Source: Cepaea nemoralis (Eukaryota; Mollusca; Gastropoda; Stylommatophora; Helicidae). Taken from it: a stretch of 64,000 nucleotides of DNA. A program made the translations under genes and the position numbers. Shown here one piece after another: positions 12,665 to 26,498 of this stretch (the stretch's first letter is position 1; each line of letters begins with the position of its first letter). The DNA is taken from positions 62,001 through 126,000 of the forward strand of contig JACEFZ010028299.1 of NCBI GenBank assembly GCA_014155875.1, in the 5' to 3' direction. Under the pieces are notes generated by a model. It was not told the DNA's origin and did not search any database. It saw nothing but the letters and a program-made list of their open reading frames with translations.

Positions 12665-13641
12665 TCAGTAAAAAGGACCAGAATCATCACACTTGTAAGG
12701 TTTTTCTCCTGTATGTGCTCTCTTGTGAATCTTTAGGTGGCTAGCTTGAGTAAAAGAACCACCACAAACCTCACACCTGTAAGGTTTTTCTCCTGTGTGT
12801 GTTCTCATGTGATTCTTTAGGTTGCCAGCTTGAGTAAAAGAAACAGCACAAACCTCACATTTGAAAGGTTTTTCTCCTGTATGTGTTCTCTTGTGAGTCT
12901 TCAGGTGGCCAGCCTGAGTAAAAGAAGCACCACAATCATCACACTTGTAAGGTTTTTCTCCTGTATGTGTTCTCTTGTGGGTCTTCAGGTGTCCAGCTTC
13001 AGTAAAAGAAGCACCACAATCATCACACTTGTGAGGTGTCTCTTCTGTATGTATTATCTTGTGATTCATGTTCTTTTGGCACTCTAGATGACAATCTTGA
13101 CTCAAGACATCATCCCATTCATTACATTTGTTTGGCATCCCTTCAGTATGTTTTCTCTTAGATCTGTCTACACAAACATCTGGACTAGAAACATCAAACA
13201 TGTCTCCTGTGTGTGTTCTTTGAGAGCTATAACTGACATAATCAAAAATGTCATCAAGAGACATTGCAAAGCTCTGTGTATGTTTTTCTTGTGTTTCCTT
13301 ATTTTGCTGCTGAAAATTCTCATTAGCCAAAGATAGTTTATTGTTTGTATCAATCACAGAAGATACATTCTCTGACATTTGACAATAATTTTCATGTTTC
13401 ACTGATGTCTTAGAACTGTTCTCAACCATTCTTGATTCTGAGTTGCTGTGTTCTGTCATTTCTTGAATGATACTACCCCCAGCTATGTCTACCATTTTAA
13501 TGAAGCTGTGACTCCTGTCCTCATACAGAACATCTGATAGTTCTTGTTTCACAACCTTCAAGCCCATGTTGTCATATGTCCACCTTTGTGAATACTCTTG
13601 TGTGAAGTGGTGAGGACTCCTTGAAGCCCAAGAGTGTATTT
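12665..13641 (-). CDS. C2H2 zinc-finger protein, main exon, copy A (short form)
   Basis: Probable nuclear DNA-binding protein. A splice acceptor (TGTGTTTCAG) at 13642-13643 opens the exon, and the frame is open from its first base to a TGA at 12665. From the internal ATG at 13567 it gives 300 residues. The N-terminal 150 or so residues are acidic and Ser/Asn rich, with two V-K-x-E sumoylation-type motifs (VKQE, VKHE) and no KRAB, BTB or ZAD domain that I recognise. Then come a degenerate finger (NKCNEWDD...), four regular fingers (helices [28 protein letters not shown]) and a truncated fifth ending GPFY. The stop results from an extra base in an A run near 12670. The exon joins in phase to 36636-36714, adding 25 residues from the 5' part of this exon plus 20 from that exon. 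Against copy B the sequence is nearly identical outside the fingers, so the duplication is recent. Confidence 0.8.
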
Positions 13642-13796
13642 CTGAAACACATCAAAATAAATCATTAATATCCTCATGAATATACCAGGTATTGATTATG
13701 AACAGATGTGTATGTGTAATAAGCAGGCACACATTGCAGCTTTAAACTATCAATTTCAAGTGAACACCAGATGGAGAAGAAGAAATATTTATTAGC

Positions 13797-14097
13797 TCAT
13801 GTATGATCTAAGTTCATGATGACATAAGCTGATGTATGATTTAAGCTGATGTATGATCTAAGTTCAGGTATGATTATTGCTGATGTATGATCAAAGTTTA
13901 TAATGATATAAGCTGATGTATGATTTAGGCTTGTGTATTATCCATGTTCAGGTATGATCTAGGCTGACGTATGATCTAAGTTCAGCTATGATCTACGCTG
14001 ATGTGTGATCGAAGTTCAAAATATGAGCTGATGTATGATCTAGGCTGATCTCAGCTGAAATATGATGTAAGCTGACGTATGATCTAAGTTCATACAA
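13797..14097. repeat. Minisatellite (TGATGTATGATCTAAG-type), copy A
   Basis: Imperfect units of roughly 15-30 bases built on GCTGATGTATGATCTAAGTTCA. It lies just upstream (minus sense) of the zinc-finger exon and is duplicated with it at 18488-18784. The 13645-13796 stretch between is intronic, with no other feature seen. Confidence 0.85.
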
Positions 14098-14106
14098 ATA
14101 GATAAT

Positions 14107-14483
14107 ATGACCATTAAAAGAATGGAAACATACAAATACCTGGGTACAATCTTCAACAGCTCCAACATAATAAGGGAAGAAATACAAGCTAGAATCAACT
14201 CTGGAAATAAGATATACTATGCACTACAACATCTGCTAAAATCAAATGCGCTATCTCGTAACACCAAGATCACAATATACAAAACACTGATTAGACTAGT
14301 TGTGCTGTATGGCTCTGAAACCTGGAGTACAACGAAAGGAGACGAAGCCTTGTTACAAGCCTTTGAGAACAAAGTCTTAAGACGCATCTTTGGGCCCATT
14401 AAGGATACACAAAGTGGAGAGTGGAAAAGAAGAAGCAACAAAGACATTTATGATATGTTTAAGTCCCCACTAATCACTGGTAT
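14107..14483 (+). pseudogene. LINE-C reverse transcriptase fragment, duplicated copy
   Basis: Plus-strand frame with YKYLGTIF, LYGSETWS and FENKVLRRIFGP, typical of the region after the catalytic centre in RTE/CR1-like LINE polymerases. It is cut at AATCACTGGTAT (14472-14483), the target site of LINE-A. This is the tandem-duplicated twin of 18785-19175 and lacks the one-base insertion seen there at about 18943. Confidence 0.8.
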
Positions 14484-14962
14484 TCTTCTTCTTCTTCTGC
14501 GTTCATCCGGATTTTTTTTTCCGGATGTGACTGTGTTGTGCCTGTTTACAGCAGAGCTGCGTTCTTGCGCCGTTAGGCCGACACATCCGACTTCTGCGGG
14601 CATTTGTTGACCGGGTTAACCTTCCCGGGGGTTTCTTAGGACATTTGAATCTCACTGTTGTGGTGTTATCCCCCATCCTAGCTGGCCCATATAGAACAGC
14701 CAAAGTCATCCTGGTCAACCCTCAAGGGAAGGCAGGGGCAGACCATGGGCATTCCCCGCCATCCAAGGAGGCTTCCATACTTGCAGAGCCATCACACAGC
14801 GCTCTGGTACTGGGCTCACCCAAGGAATCGTCACATCCTGCACATGGCTGCTTAGCCTCACTTCCGTATATTGGGCCTTCCGTTCACCATAGGCTGTTCC
14901 TCCGGAAACCAGAAGAATGCAGTCTGCAGATGACATCCACACAGTACACCGATGACCTGGTT

Positions 14963-14963
<1 letters not shown>
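14484..14963 (-). mobile_element. LINE-A 3' end plus 18 bases of LINE-B, duplicated copy
   Basis: Matches 19176-19656. It starts with the (GAA)n tail on the minus strand (TTCTTCTTC on plus). It contains the LINE-B target site ACATCCACACAGT at 14933-14945 and the first 18 bases of LINE-B, then breaks abruptly into zinc-finger array sequence at 14963. The junction shows one base of microhomology. It is non-coding here. Confidence 0.8.
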
Positions 14964-16944
<1,981 letters not shown>

Positions 16945-18332
16945 TCAGTAAAAAGAAGGACCAGAATCATCACACTTGTAAGGTTTTTCTCCTGTATGTG
17001 CTCTCTTGTGAATCTTTAGGTGGCTAGCTTGAGTAAAAGAACCACCACAAACCTCACACCTGTAAGGTTTTTCTCCTGTGTGTGTTCTCATGTGATTCTT
17101 TAGGTTGCCAGCTTGAGTAAAAGAAACAGCACAAACCTCACATTTGAAAGGTTTTTCTCCTGTATGTGTTCTCTTGTGAGTCTTCAGACTGCCAGCCTGA
17201 GTAAAAGAAGCACCACAATCATCACACTTGTAAGGTTTTTCTCCTGTATGTGTTGTCTTGTGAGTCTTCAGGTTGCCAGCCAGAGTGAAAGAAACACCAC
17301 AATCATCACACTTGTAAGGTTTTCCTCCTGTATGTGTTCTCTTGTGAGTCTTCAGACTGCCAGCCTGAGTAAAAGAAGCACCACAATCATCACACTTGTA
17401 AGGTTTGTCTCCTGTATGTGTTCTCTTGTGAGTCTTCAGGTTGCCAGCTTCAGTAAAAGAAGCACCACAATCATCACACTTGTATGGTTTTTCTCCTGTG
17501 TGTGTTCTCTTGTGAGTCTTCAGTCTGCCAGCCTGAGTAAAAGAAGCACCACAATCATCACACTTGTAAGGTTTTTCTCCTGTATGTGTTCTCTTGTGAG
17601 TCTTCAGGTGGCCAGCCTGAGTAAAAGAAGCACCACAATCATCACACTTGTAAGGTTTTTCTCCTGTATGTGTTCTCTTGTGGCCAGCTTCAGTAAAAGA
17701 AGCACCACAATCATCACACTTGTGAGGTGTCTCTTCTGTATGTATTATCTTGTGATTCATGTTCTTTTGGCACTCTAGATGACAATCTTGACTCAAGACA
17801 TCATCCCATTCATTACATTTGTTTAGCATCCCTTCAGTATGTTTTCTCTTAGATCTGTCTACACAAACATCTGGACTAGAAACATCAAACATGTCTCCTG
17901 TGTGTGTTCTTTGAGAGCTATAACTGACATAATCAAAAATGTCATCAAGAGACATTGCAAAGCTCTGTGTATGTTTTTCTTGTGTTTCCTTATTTTGCTG
18001 CTGAAAATTCTCATTAGCCAAAGATAGTTTATTGTTTGTATCAATCACAGAAGATACATTCTCTGACATTTGACAATAATTTTCATGTTTCACTGATGTC
18101 TTAGAACTGTTCTCAACCATTCTTGATTCTGAGTTGCTGTGTTCTGTCATTTCTTGAATGATACTACCCCCAGCTATGTCTACCATTTTAATGAAGCTGT
18201 GACTCCTGTCCTCATACAGAACATCTGATAGTTCTTGTTTCACAACCTTCAAGCCCATGTTGTCATATGTCCACCTTTGTGAATGCTCTTGTGTGAAGTG
18301 GTGAGGACTCCTTGAAGCCCAAGAGTGTATTT
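16945..18332 (-). CDS. C2H2 zinc-finger protein, main exon, copy B (long form)
   Basis: Probable sequence-specific nuclear regulator. The acceptor is at 18333-18334 and the frame is open from the first exon base. The internal ATG at 18258 gives 437 residues, and with the exon at 36636-36714 the product would be about 482. The N-terminal 150 residues match copy A almost exactly. The first finger is damaged by a 12-base deletion (TEAGHKRTH lacks HLKT). Eight regular fingers follow with helices GHLK, GRLK, GNLK, GSLK, GNLK, GSLK, GNLK and SHLK, then a truncated tenth ending GPSFY because of an extra base in an A run (about 16950). Cys-Cys-His-His residues and TGEKP linkers are intact in the eight. 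Fingers differ from each other mainly at helix positions -1 and 3, the usual base-contacting residues. Copy A shares the same start, acceptor and terminal frameshift. Confidence 0.85.
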
Positions 18333-18487
18333 CTGAAACACATCAAAATAAATCATTAATATCCTCATGAATATACCAGGTATTGATTATGAACAGATGT
18401 GTATGTGTAATAAGCAGGCACACATTGCAGCTTTAAACTATCAATTTCAAGTGAACACCAGATGGAGAAGAAGAAATATTTATTAGC

Positions 18488-18784
18488 TCATGTATGATCT
18501 AAGTTCATGATGACATAAGCTGATGTATGATTTAAGCTGATGTATGATCTAAGTTCAGGTATGATTATTGCTGATGTATGATCAAAGTTTATAATGATAT
18601 AAGCTGATGTATGATTTAGGCTTGTGTATTATCCATGTTCAGGTATGATCTAGGCTGACGTATGATCTAAGTTCAGCTATGATCTACGCTGATGTGTGAT
18701 CGAAGTTCAAAATATGAGCTGATGTATGATCTAGGCTGATCTCAGCTGAAATATGATGTAAGCTGACGTATGATCTAAGTTCAT
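18488..18784. repeat. Minisatellite, copy B left part
   Basis: Same units as 13797-14097. It continues, after removal of LINE-C, at 28597-28836 and, after removal of a hAT element, at 30842-30882. The last unit here (18771-18784) forms the LINE-C TSD TGATCTAAGTTCAT. Confidence 0.85.
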
Positions 18785-19175
18785 ACAAATAGATAATATG
18801 ACCATTAAAAGAATGGAAACATACAAATACCTGGGTACAATCTTCAACAGCTCCAACATAATAAGGGAAGAAATACAAGCTAGAATCAACTCTGGAAATA
18901 AGATATACTATGCACTACAACATCTGCTAAAATCAAATGCGCTTATCTCGTAACACCAAGATCACAATATACAAAACACTGATTAGACTAGTTGTGCTGT
19001 ATGGCTCTGAAACCTGGAGTACAACGAAAGGAGACGAAGCCTTGTTACAAGCCTTTGAGAACAAAGTCTTAAGACGCATCTTTGGGCCCATTAAGGATAC
19101 ACAAAGTGGAGAGTGGAAAAGAAGAAGCAACAAAGACATTTATGATATGTTTAAGTCCCCACTAATCACTGATAT
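18785..19175 (+). pseudogene. LINE-C, left part (reverse transcriptase fragment)
   Basis: 5'-truncated APE-type LINE. The frame starts near TIKRMETYKYLGTIF and runs through the C-terminal part of the polymerase, with a one-base insertion at about 18943. It is interrupted at 19164-19175 by LINE-A (target AATCACTG[G/A]TAT) and resumes at 28322. TSDs TGATCTAAGTTCAT flank the whole element (18771-18784, 28597-28610). Confidence 0.85.
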
Positions 19176-19638
19176 TCTTCTTCTTCTTCTGCGTTCATCC
19201 GGATTTTTTTTTTCCGGATGTGACTGTGTTGTGCCTGTTTACAGCAGAGCTGCGTTCTTGCGCCGTTAGGCCGACACATCCGACTTCTGCGGGCATTTGT
19301 TGACCGGGTTAACCTTCCCGGGGGTTTCTTAGGACATTTGAATCTCACTGTTGTGGTGTTATCCCCCATCCTAGCTGGCCCATATAGAACAGCCAAAGTC
19401 ATCCTGGTCAACCCTCAAGGGAAGGCAGGGGCAGACCATGGGCATTCCCCGCCATCCAAGGAGGCTTCCATACTTGCAGAGCCATCACACAGCGCTCTGG
19501 TACTGGGCTCACCCAAGGAATCGTCACATCCTGCACATGGCTGCTTAGCCTCACTTCCGTATATTGGGCCTTCCGTTCACCATAGGCTGTTCCTCCGGAA
19601 ACCAGAAGAATGCAGTCTGCAGATGACATCCACACAGT

Positions 19639-21323
19639 ACGCCGATGACCTGGTTCTATGGAGCACAAATGAATATGCATCAGTGGCCACCAGATTGCTA
19701 CAAAGAGCTGTAGATACATTTGCTGCATGGGCAAATAGATGGTGTGTCAGCATAAACACTGACAAGTGCAGCATCACCCTATTTACCCTCTCTCCAAAAC
19801 AAAAGGCAGGGATCATCCAGATAAATGGAACACCCATAAGAGATGATAAAGAACCAACATACCTTGGAGTAACATTTGATGGCAGGCTGACATGGAGAAA
19901 GCACATCAACAAATCAGTAGCTGAAGGCAGAAGGAAAATAGCCATTCTGAGAAAGCTAAGTGGAACCACATGGGGAGCCAGTACGAAAATACTTAGCAAA
20001 GTTTACCAACAGAGCATACGACCACACCTGGAATATGGGTCAACTGCTGTGGTGTTCAGCATCAAAAACCACACTACAAGAGCTGGACAAGGTGCAAAAT
20101 CAAGCACTTAGAGTCACCACAGGAGGGATGAGATCAACCCCTATAGTGGAAATGGAGAAGATGGGGAGGACACAGGCATTGAGTGAGCGCAGAGATACGA
20201 AAACGCTAATACAAGCAGAAAAGTTCCTCAGCCTGCCAGGCCACCCTATGAAGAACAGATTTGAAAACCTAGCTATGGGGCGGTTGAAAAGAAGTAGTTT
20301 TATCCACCAGGCCAAACGACTCTGCAGAGAAACCACTGATCTGCCCACAGTCCGTATCCCCCTAACAACTATTCCAGAGCGAACTCCATGGAAAGATGAG
20401 CATAGACTATCGTTACAAATCCAGACAAAAGTGAGAGGAATATTTGACAAGGAAGAACAGAACAGTGTGCAGCGCAGAACAGCCACTCTCAGCTTCCTTG
20501 ATGAAGAATACCTACAGGACCTCTGGATCCGAGTCTACACAGATGGGTCAGCACAAAATGCTTTTCGAAATGGAGGAGCGGGAGTGTACATAGAATACCC
20601 AAATAATACTAGGGACACAGCCAGAGTACCGACAGGAAAGTACTGCCATAACTATGATGCCGAAATTGAGGCTATCAAGATAGCAACAGAGAAATTACTA
20701 AATAACAGCAATGGTACACAACCTGTGGTGCTACTGACAGATGCAAAATCAGTACTCGAGGCGCTCCTCTCTGGGAAATTGCCAGTACTAAGGACACTAC
20801 TTTCTGAACTTAGCAGTCAGCATAAAGTCACCATACAGTGGATACCATCCCACTGTGGAGTACCCGGAAACGACAGAGCTGATCAATTGGCTAAGGAAGG
20901 AGCCAAAGAACAGCCTGATGTGCCCGTTACATACCACCAAAAGAAAAGAATGATCAAATCGGTCAGAAAGCCACCAAAACCTGCTCAAGATGACTACCAC
21001 ATTATGGACAGACCAGAACAAGTCATTATTCTGCGCCTCAGAACAGGGCACAATAGATTACGCAACCACATGTATACAAAATTCAAGATTGGTGAAACAG
21101 CCATGTGCACATGTGGATTGGCGTCGCGGAAAGCAGAGCACATACTCCAAGACTGCCCAAAATATAACATATCTAGGCAAACCTTCTGGCCTAGAGAGAC
21201 GACAGTGGAAGATAAACTCTATGGACCACTGTGTGAACTGAAAAAGACAGTTCAATTCATGCAAGAGACGACATTGCAGATATAGACATATTTCAAGCGA
21301 ACGAAAGAAGAAGAAGAAGAAGA
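19639..21323 (+). mobile_element. LINE-B, 5'-truncated LINE (RT end plus RNase H)
   Basis: Inserted in LINE-A with 13-base TSDs ACATCCACACAGT at 19626-19638 and 21324-21336. It starts exactly at the RT catalytic motif (YADDLVLW). RT thumb motifs (YLGVTFDGRLTW, TWGASTKILSKVYQQSIRPHLEYG) lie in one frame, with a frameshift near 20043. A 441-codon frame to 21285 then carries RNase H (YTDGSAQN, LLTDAKSV, IQWIPSHCGVPGNDRAD) and a C-terminal Cys-His cluster (CTCGLASRKAEHILQDC). The tail (GAA)n is at about 21305-21322. Two further truncated copies of the family are at 35823-36540 and 36904-37367. Confidence 0.9.
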
Positions 21324-21325
21324 AC

Positions 21326-21525
21326 ATCCACACAGTGAGCTTTCGATTAAGATTTTCCACATAATGGATTTGCTATCCGAGCAATATTCCATTTCGTGCC
21401 ACTAGGACACTTTTCCCACCTTTTATGAAGCCCACACAGTGAGCTTTTGATTCGGACTTTCCATGTAATGGATTTGCTATCCAAGCAATATTCCATTTCA
21501 TGCCTCTGGGACGCTTTTGTAACCG
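21326..21525. repeat. Two tandem 100 bp units in the LINE-A 3' UTR
   Basis: The segment CACACAGTGAGCTTT...GCAATATTCCATTTC occurs at about 21328-21400 and again at 21432-21500 with about ten differences. It lies between the LINE-A stop codon and its 3' end. Confidence 0.75.
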
Positions 21526-21575
21526 ACATACCTGTGGTATGAAGTGTGGCAGTCTAAATACATCTTCATGCACCT

Positions 21576-22747
21576 TTAGATGTCAACCTGAATGTAGTTA
21601 AAGTAAGCTGCGGTCAACTTGAACTTGTTGATATCTCCATAGAGCTTGTCCTCAAATGAAGCAGGCGTGGGCCAGAATATCTTTCTCTGTTCTGCATATA
21701 TTGGGCACTCCTGCAGCAAATGTTTAGCTGTCATTTTACCAGTTCCACAATTACATTCATCGGTATCTCCTATCTTTAGTTTATTGAACAAGTGGTGTTT
21801 CAGCCTGTTATGTCCTGTGTGGAGTCTGAAGATTGCTACTTGTTCTCTTCGGTCGAGTTTGTAATATGCATCATCCTTCTGGTGGCCTGGATGCTCTGAT
21901 TCCCATTTGGTTCTATAAGTGCTTTTTATAAACCTTTTTCCCTCATTATAGGTTATGTCTGTGTCAGGCTGTGGTAATCGTCCACCCTCTTTTGCTAGTC
22001 TGTCAGCCTCTTCATTTCCAGGTATACTGCAATGTGATGGGATCCACTGTATTACAACTTTTTTGGATTTCTGGCATAGACCATGGAGTGATGCTCTTAG
22101 GTCAGCTAGTTCTGTGCTGTTTTTTCTCTTCAGTATTGAGACAGCTGACTTTGCATCTGTGAAGATAGCTATTTGCTTCTCTTTATTTTCCTCCATCAAG
22201 AGCATTTCTGCTGCAGTTTTCAAAGCCTCTACCTCCGCTTTGAAGTTACTTGAAAATTTTCCAGTTGCCACTGACTGTGTTTTTATCACTCCATTTTTTA
22301 AATTAAGGAGAATTCCTCCTCCTCAATTTTTAATTGAATCTTTGGCTGATCCATCTGTTTATGCATGGGTCCAATTGCTGTTTGGGTAATGTTCTTTTAT
22401 GTAGTTGAGGGTTATTTTTCTTCTTTCGGTTTCATTCTGAGTGTTCTTTTTCTCAATACCAGGAATGTTTTCTATCATCTCAGGCAGTTGCTGCTGTCTC
22501 CAAGCTGGGAAGTTGTGTGCATTGTAAATGGGCTTGACTGTTGATATGTTAAGTATGGGATCTGCCCTAATCTTTCGTTTTGCAGTTTTTACAAAGTTGC
22601 TACGCTTCAGTCTTCCTTTTCCAAAACCATTAAACCTGTTATACATAGGGTGGTCTGTCAATCTTCTAAATTTTTTCTGCTTGTTGCTGGGCTCTGCTAT
22701 CTCTTCTGTCCTGCATTGGTTGTAAACAAGTGATCTTTTTTAGTTCA
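21576..22747 (-). pseudogene. LINE-A RNase H and C-terminal region
   Basis: Minus strand. A linker (MTDHPMYNRFNGFGKGRLKR) leads to the RNase H domain. The catalytic stretch reads HA-stop-TDGSA at about 22355, so a nonsense codon replaces Tyr, and a TGA follows about 45 bases later in the same frame. From 22289 the frame is open with IFTDAKSAV, IQWIPSHCSIPGNEEAD and a Cys-His cluster CNCGTGKMTAKHLLQEC. It ends at a stop at 21576. The piggyBac element at 22752 separates it from the RT. Confidence 0.85.
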
Positions 22748-23189
22748 TTAACTCTTTCGCTACCGTGATCCCATCTGTGGGCACGTTGTATTTCCTGAGA
22801 TGGCAGTCCGCCGTTTTAGTGCCACAAAATGATCAGTGGTTTATTTCACATATTTCTGCTCCGTTTCGGAATTTTAGGTTACAGTAAACTAAAAAGTAGT
22901 ACAGCCGAAAGATCTCTACACCATCTCGGAGCGGTCAATCGTTTTCTAATTTTGGATTCTTGTGAATTTTCAGTTTTAAGGTAGTGTTAATTTGTTTGTT
23001 TTGGTTTTTCACAATGGAAACGCCCACCAGTTTGCGTCCACGTAGTATGACTTGAGATCAAGCTAGATTATTGTTTATAATAATATGTGAATGTGAATAT
23101 TTAGAAAGTAGTTTTAGTTGTGTCTAAAGTTTTAGCACGTGGTGATAAAGAAAAACCAGTGAATGTTCGTCAACATCTGAGTGTTTGAC

Positions 23190-24076
23190 AACGAAGCACG
23201 AATGGCTGAAGTTTACGTCTGTCATTATTGCTATGGGACTTGATCCAAGACCATGTATCAAAGACTACCGGTGTACAAGTGCACATTTATATACTCCTTG
23301 GTATGTGGCACTGCCACTACGTTTCCCAGTAATCAATTAGAAAATTATAATATATTTATCACACCATGTTTCATGTATGTCAACCTGAGGGTACCCAAAA
23401 AAAAAAAAAATTTATCCTCTTGTTGACTCTGAAGAATATTCAGGAAGCATTTTACCCATTTGAAAATGTGTCCATTGATGATATGATTATTTGGTGGAAG
23501 GGCTAAACAAAGCTAAAAAAACCATGCATTGTTGTCTCTACCAAGTCTGTAGTTAGAATTGTTGAGAGCGGATTGCGAAAACCGCAAAGCAAGCTGAAGA
23601 TGGTCTCCATGAAAATAAAACGGCGATGAATGGCTGCGACAGAATGGACCAAATGGTTGGATATTATAATATCCATGATAGGAAAACCATTACGTGGTGG
23701 AAGAATATCTACTACTAGATCTTTGAAATTGCACAGATCAATGCTCACATCCTACATTCCATATGGCAAACAGAGAAAGGAGGAAAAAAATTGTTACAGA
23801 AGGATTTCAAGTAAAGGAAAGTGCTCATCGCGAAGTAGCTCAGAGTATTCCTGAAAGTTTGACACTCTGCCTGCCGAATAATTTCAGTCTGTTGCAGGAA
23901 ATTATGCCGAAAGATTTACATGAGCCAAGCATTTAATAGAATTTGTCGGTGTCAATAGAAACTGTGTTTTTTGCAGCACTCGAACTAAACGACACATATC
24001 ATCTTTTGTTTGCTCCGGCTGTACTAATAGACCAGACTTGTGCGCCAAAGTTTGCGTTGCAGCCTATCACAAATAG
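23190..24076 (+). pseudogene. piggyBac-like transposase, decayed
   Basis: Plus-strand fragments in several frames recall the piggyBac DDE transposase in order: IIAMGLDPRPCIKDYRCT (23219 on), FYPFENVSIDDMIIWWKG (about 23450, with the first catalytic Asp of the SIDE/SIDD motif), and NGCDRMDQMVGYYNIHDRKT (23629 on), followed by WWKN and a stop. Near the end a Cys-rich zinc-binding tail (NCVFCSTRTKRHISSFVCSG...CVAAYHK) stops at 24074-24076. At least two shifts and a nonsense codon rule out activity. Confidence 0.8.
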
Positions 24077-24129
24077 ACTGCCACATATAGTAAATAAAAA
24101 CAGACATGACAATTAAATGTAAATCTGCC

Positions 24130-25110
24130 AAGTGTTTTCCTAATTTTTGTCTGAAAAAAAAATACATGATTCAGAATCTGCGGCGAAACTTCTTTTCGGA
24201 TGGTTGATTGGAAGCAATGGTGTTTATAGTTTAGAATAGTGTTGTTTGTTCAGTAAATTCAATTGGATTAGCAGTGATCAGGATATTGGATAACAACGCC
24301 CCCTCGGTAAGTACAATGTTTACATTATTTTTACCTCTTTTTAACAAATTATTTTAGAAGTTATATTATTATTTGTATTTTATTTACAACATACAGCAAA
24401 AATTCTCCTACCAACATATTCCTTGTGCTATCTCCTTTATTTTGATATATAATACAACATTTCTGCTACAATTTTAACCATTTTCATAACATTATTGCGA
24501 CATACACCAATTTCCAGATTTCGGCCATTAGTTTTTTTCATTTGTGTGAAAAAGACATGGTTCAGAATATGCACCAAAACTTCCTTTTGGGTGATTTAAA
24601 TGAGCAATACTGTTTATATTCTTGAAGACAAGTGGTGTTTGTTTGATTATTCAGTAAATTAAACATGATTAGCAGTATAGGAGTGTAGAAAACACATTCT
24701 AAGTGCAATGTTTACATTATTTTTACCTACTTTTGTCCAATTATTTTACAAATTATATTATTATTTTTATTTTATTTACAACCTAAAGCAAACATTCTCC
24801 TACCAACATATTCCTTGTGCAATCCCCTTTATTTTGATATATAATACAACATTTCTGCTACAATTGTAACCATTTTCATAACTTTACTGTGACAGACCCC
24901 ACCTTCAAGATTTCAGCCATTATTTTTTGTCATTATTTGTGAAAAATACATGGTTCAGAATATGCACCAAAACTTCTTTTTGGGTTACTTTAATGCGCAA
25001 TACTGTTTATATTCTTGAAGACAAGTGGTGTTTGTTTGATTATTCAGTAAATTAAACATGATTAGCAGTATAGGAGTGTAGAAAACACCTTATATGTGCA
25101 GTTTTTTAAA
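24130..25110. repeat. Three diverged tandem units of about 385 bp inside the piggyBac relic
   Basis: A block containing ATGGTTCAGAATATGCACC...GTTTGTTTGATTATTCAGTAAATT recurs near 24160, 24545 and 24928. Between them a second block (CTCCTACCAACATATTCCTTGTGC...) recurs near 24400 and 24790. The first unit is the most diverged. It is non-coding. Confidence 0.8.
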
Positions 25111-25366
25111 TAATTTTTACCTCTTTAATTTCATTTGTTATCATTAAACCTCTCATTATTGTCATAATATTTGTAACCTATCAATTAATTATTAACACTG
25201 TCATGTTCCTTGTGCAATCCTCTTTAATTTGATATGTAATACAATAGGTCTTCTACCACCTTAACCATTTTAAAAGCATTATTGTAACACACCCCTAGTT
25301 CCAATTTTCTGCCATAAATGTCTGTTTGGTCACAGCCCAGTTTTTGTTTGGTAGTGAAAGAGTTAA

Positions 25367-26498
25367 TAGGCGTTGTCTTCAGGCTTCCAGTTATGATTTG
25401 CATTCCTTGGTTTTGGACTCTACTTATTTTGTTAAAGTTTGACTTAGCTGCTGTTGCCCAAGCTGCAATGCCATATTCCAGTACTGGCCTCACCCGTTCA
25501 GTATATAACTTCTTGAGAACTTTCTCATCTGCTCCCCACGTTGTACTAGCAAGCTTTTTCATGATTGCCATTCTCTGCCTTGCTCTTGTTCGATTTTTCT
25601 CAACCTGTGTCTTCCATGTCAGGCGACGATCAAAGGTGACTCCTAGATAGTTTGGATTTTCTTCATGGCGCAATATTTTTCCATTCAATACCAGCTTAGG
25701 TTGCTGAGTTTTATTTGAGAGGGAGAACACTGTGCATGTTGTTTTCTCCTCACTTATCTTCACTAGCCATGATTTTGACCAGTCCTCTAGCGCTAATAAG
25801 GCTTGCTGTATTCTGCTGTTAGCTGTACTAATATATTCTTCAGATGTCCATATGGCTAGGTCATCTGCAAAGGAGGATGTGTGTACTCTGGCTGGAAAAT
25901 TTTCCGTGATGTCATTTATATATGCTAGGAATAATGTTGGTGAAAGAACTCCTCCTTGGGGGACACCTTGCTCCAACAACATTTTTTTGCTGGTTTGTCC
26001 TTGTACTTTTGTCCTGGCAGTTCTGTTCTCAAGGTAGTGGCTGATCCATTTATACATTTTTCCACAAACATGCATTTTTTGCAGTTTTACTTTCAGTCCT
26101 TCCTTCCATACTTTATCAAATGCTTTTTCTAAATCTATCCAGACTGCTAGTGTGTGCTTTTTCTCTTGGAAGGCATCCTCTATTTCCTGAGCTATATAGG
26201 TTATTTGATCTTCAGTGGATCTGTACTTTCTGAATCCTGCTTGGTGTGGTGTTAAGAGTTTGTTTTCTTCGAGATGCCATGTTAGCCTGCCATTGATAAT
26301 GCGTTCCATTAATTTTCCTACACAGCTAAGTAGACTGATAGGTCGATAGCCATTTGGTTCTTCCAGGTCTTTTCCTTTCTTTGGGACTGGTATTAGTATA
26401 GCTTCCTTCCATGCCTGTGGGACTATTCCTCTCTTCCAGCTGTTATTTAGGACCGCTAGTAGTTTCTTCTTTGCCTTGGTGCCTAGTCCTATTAGCAT
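25367..26498 (-). pseudogene. LINE-A reverse transcriptase
   Basis: Minus-strand frame from about 26498 with the full set of RT blocks: YRPISLLSCVGKLMERII, GFRKYRSTEDQITYI, LEKAFDKVWKEGL, QGVPQGGVLSPTLF and the catalytic SFADDLAIW, then YLGVTFDRRLTW in the thumb. It joins the endonuclease frame across an A/T-rich run at about 26530-26546, where the frame shifts. The LINE-derived part ends at the TTAA at 25363, and residues beyond are encoded by the piggyBac end. The catalytic Asp pair is intact. Confidence 0.9.

Larger units (their letters stand above)
22752..25362 (+). mobile_element. piggyBac-type DNA transposon relic
   Basis: Flanked by TTAA at 22748-22751 and 25363-25366, with terminal inverted repeats CTCTTTCGCTACC (left) and GGTAGTGAAAGAG (right, one mismatch). 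TTAA targets and such termini are diagnostic of piggyBac. It is inserted in the RT of LINE-A on the opposite strand. It holds a broken transposase (about 23190-24076) and a three-unit internal repeat. Its right end extends the LINE-A RT frame with unrelated residues. Confidence 0.9.

Noticed and set aside
10869..13060. Regular 84-base periodicity as a CRISPR or satellite array
   Set aside because: The modules encode C2H2 fingers with correct spacing. There are no unique spacers and the genome is eukaryotic.
10842..13087. Long plus-strand frames of repeating [23 protein letters not shown] units
   Set aside because: They are the antisense of the 84-base zinc-finger modules. Because 84 is divisible by three, any stop-free antisense frame repeats. 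The minus strand has the C2H2 residues and linkers. The same applies to 17113-17778.
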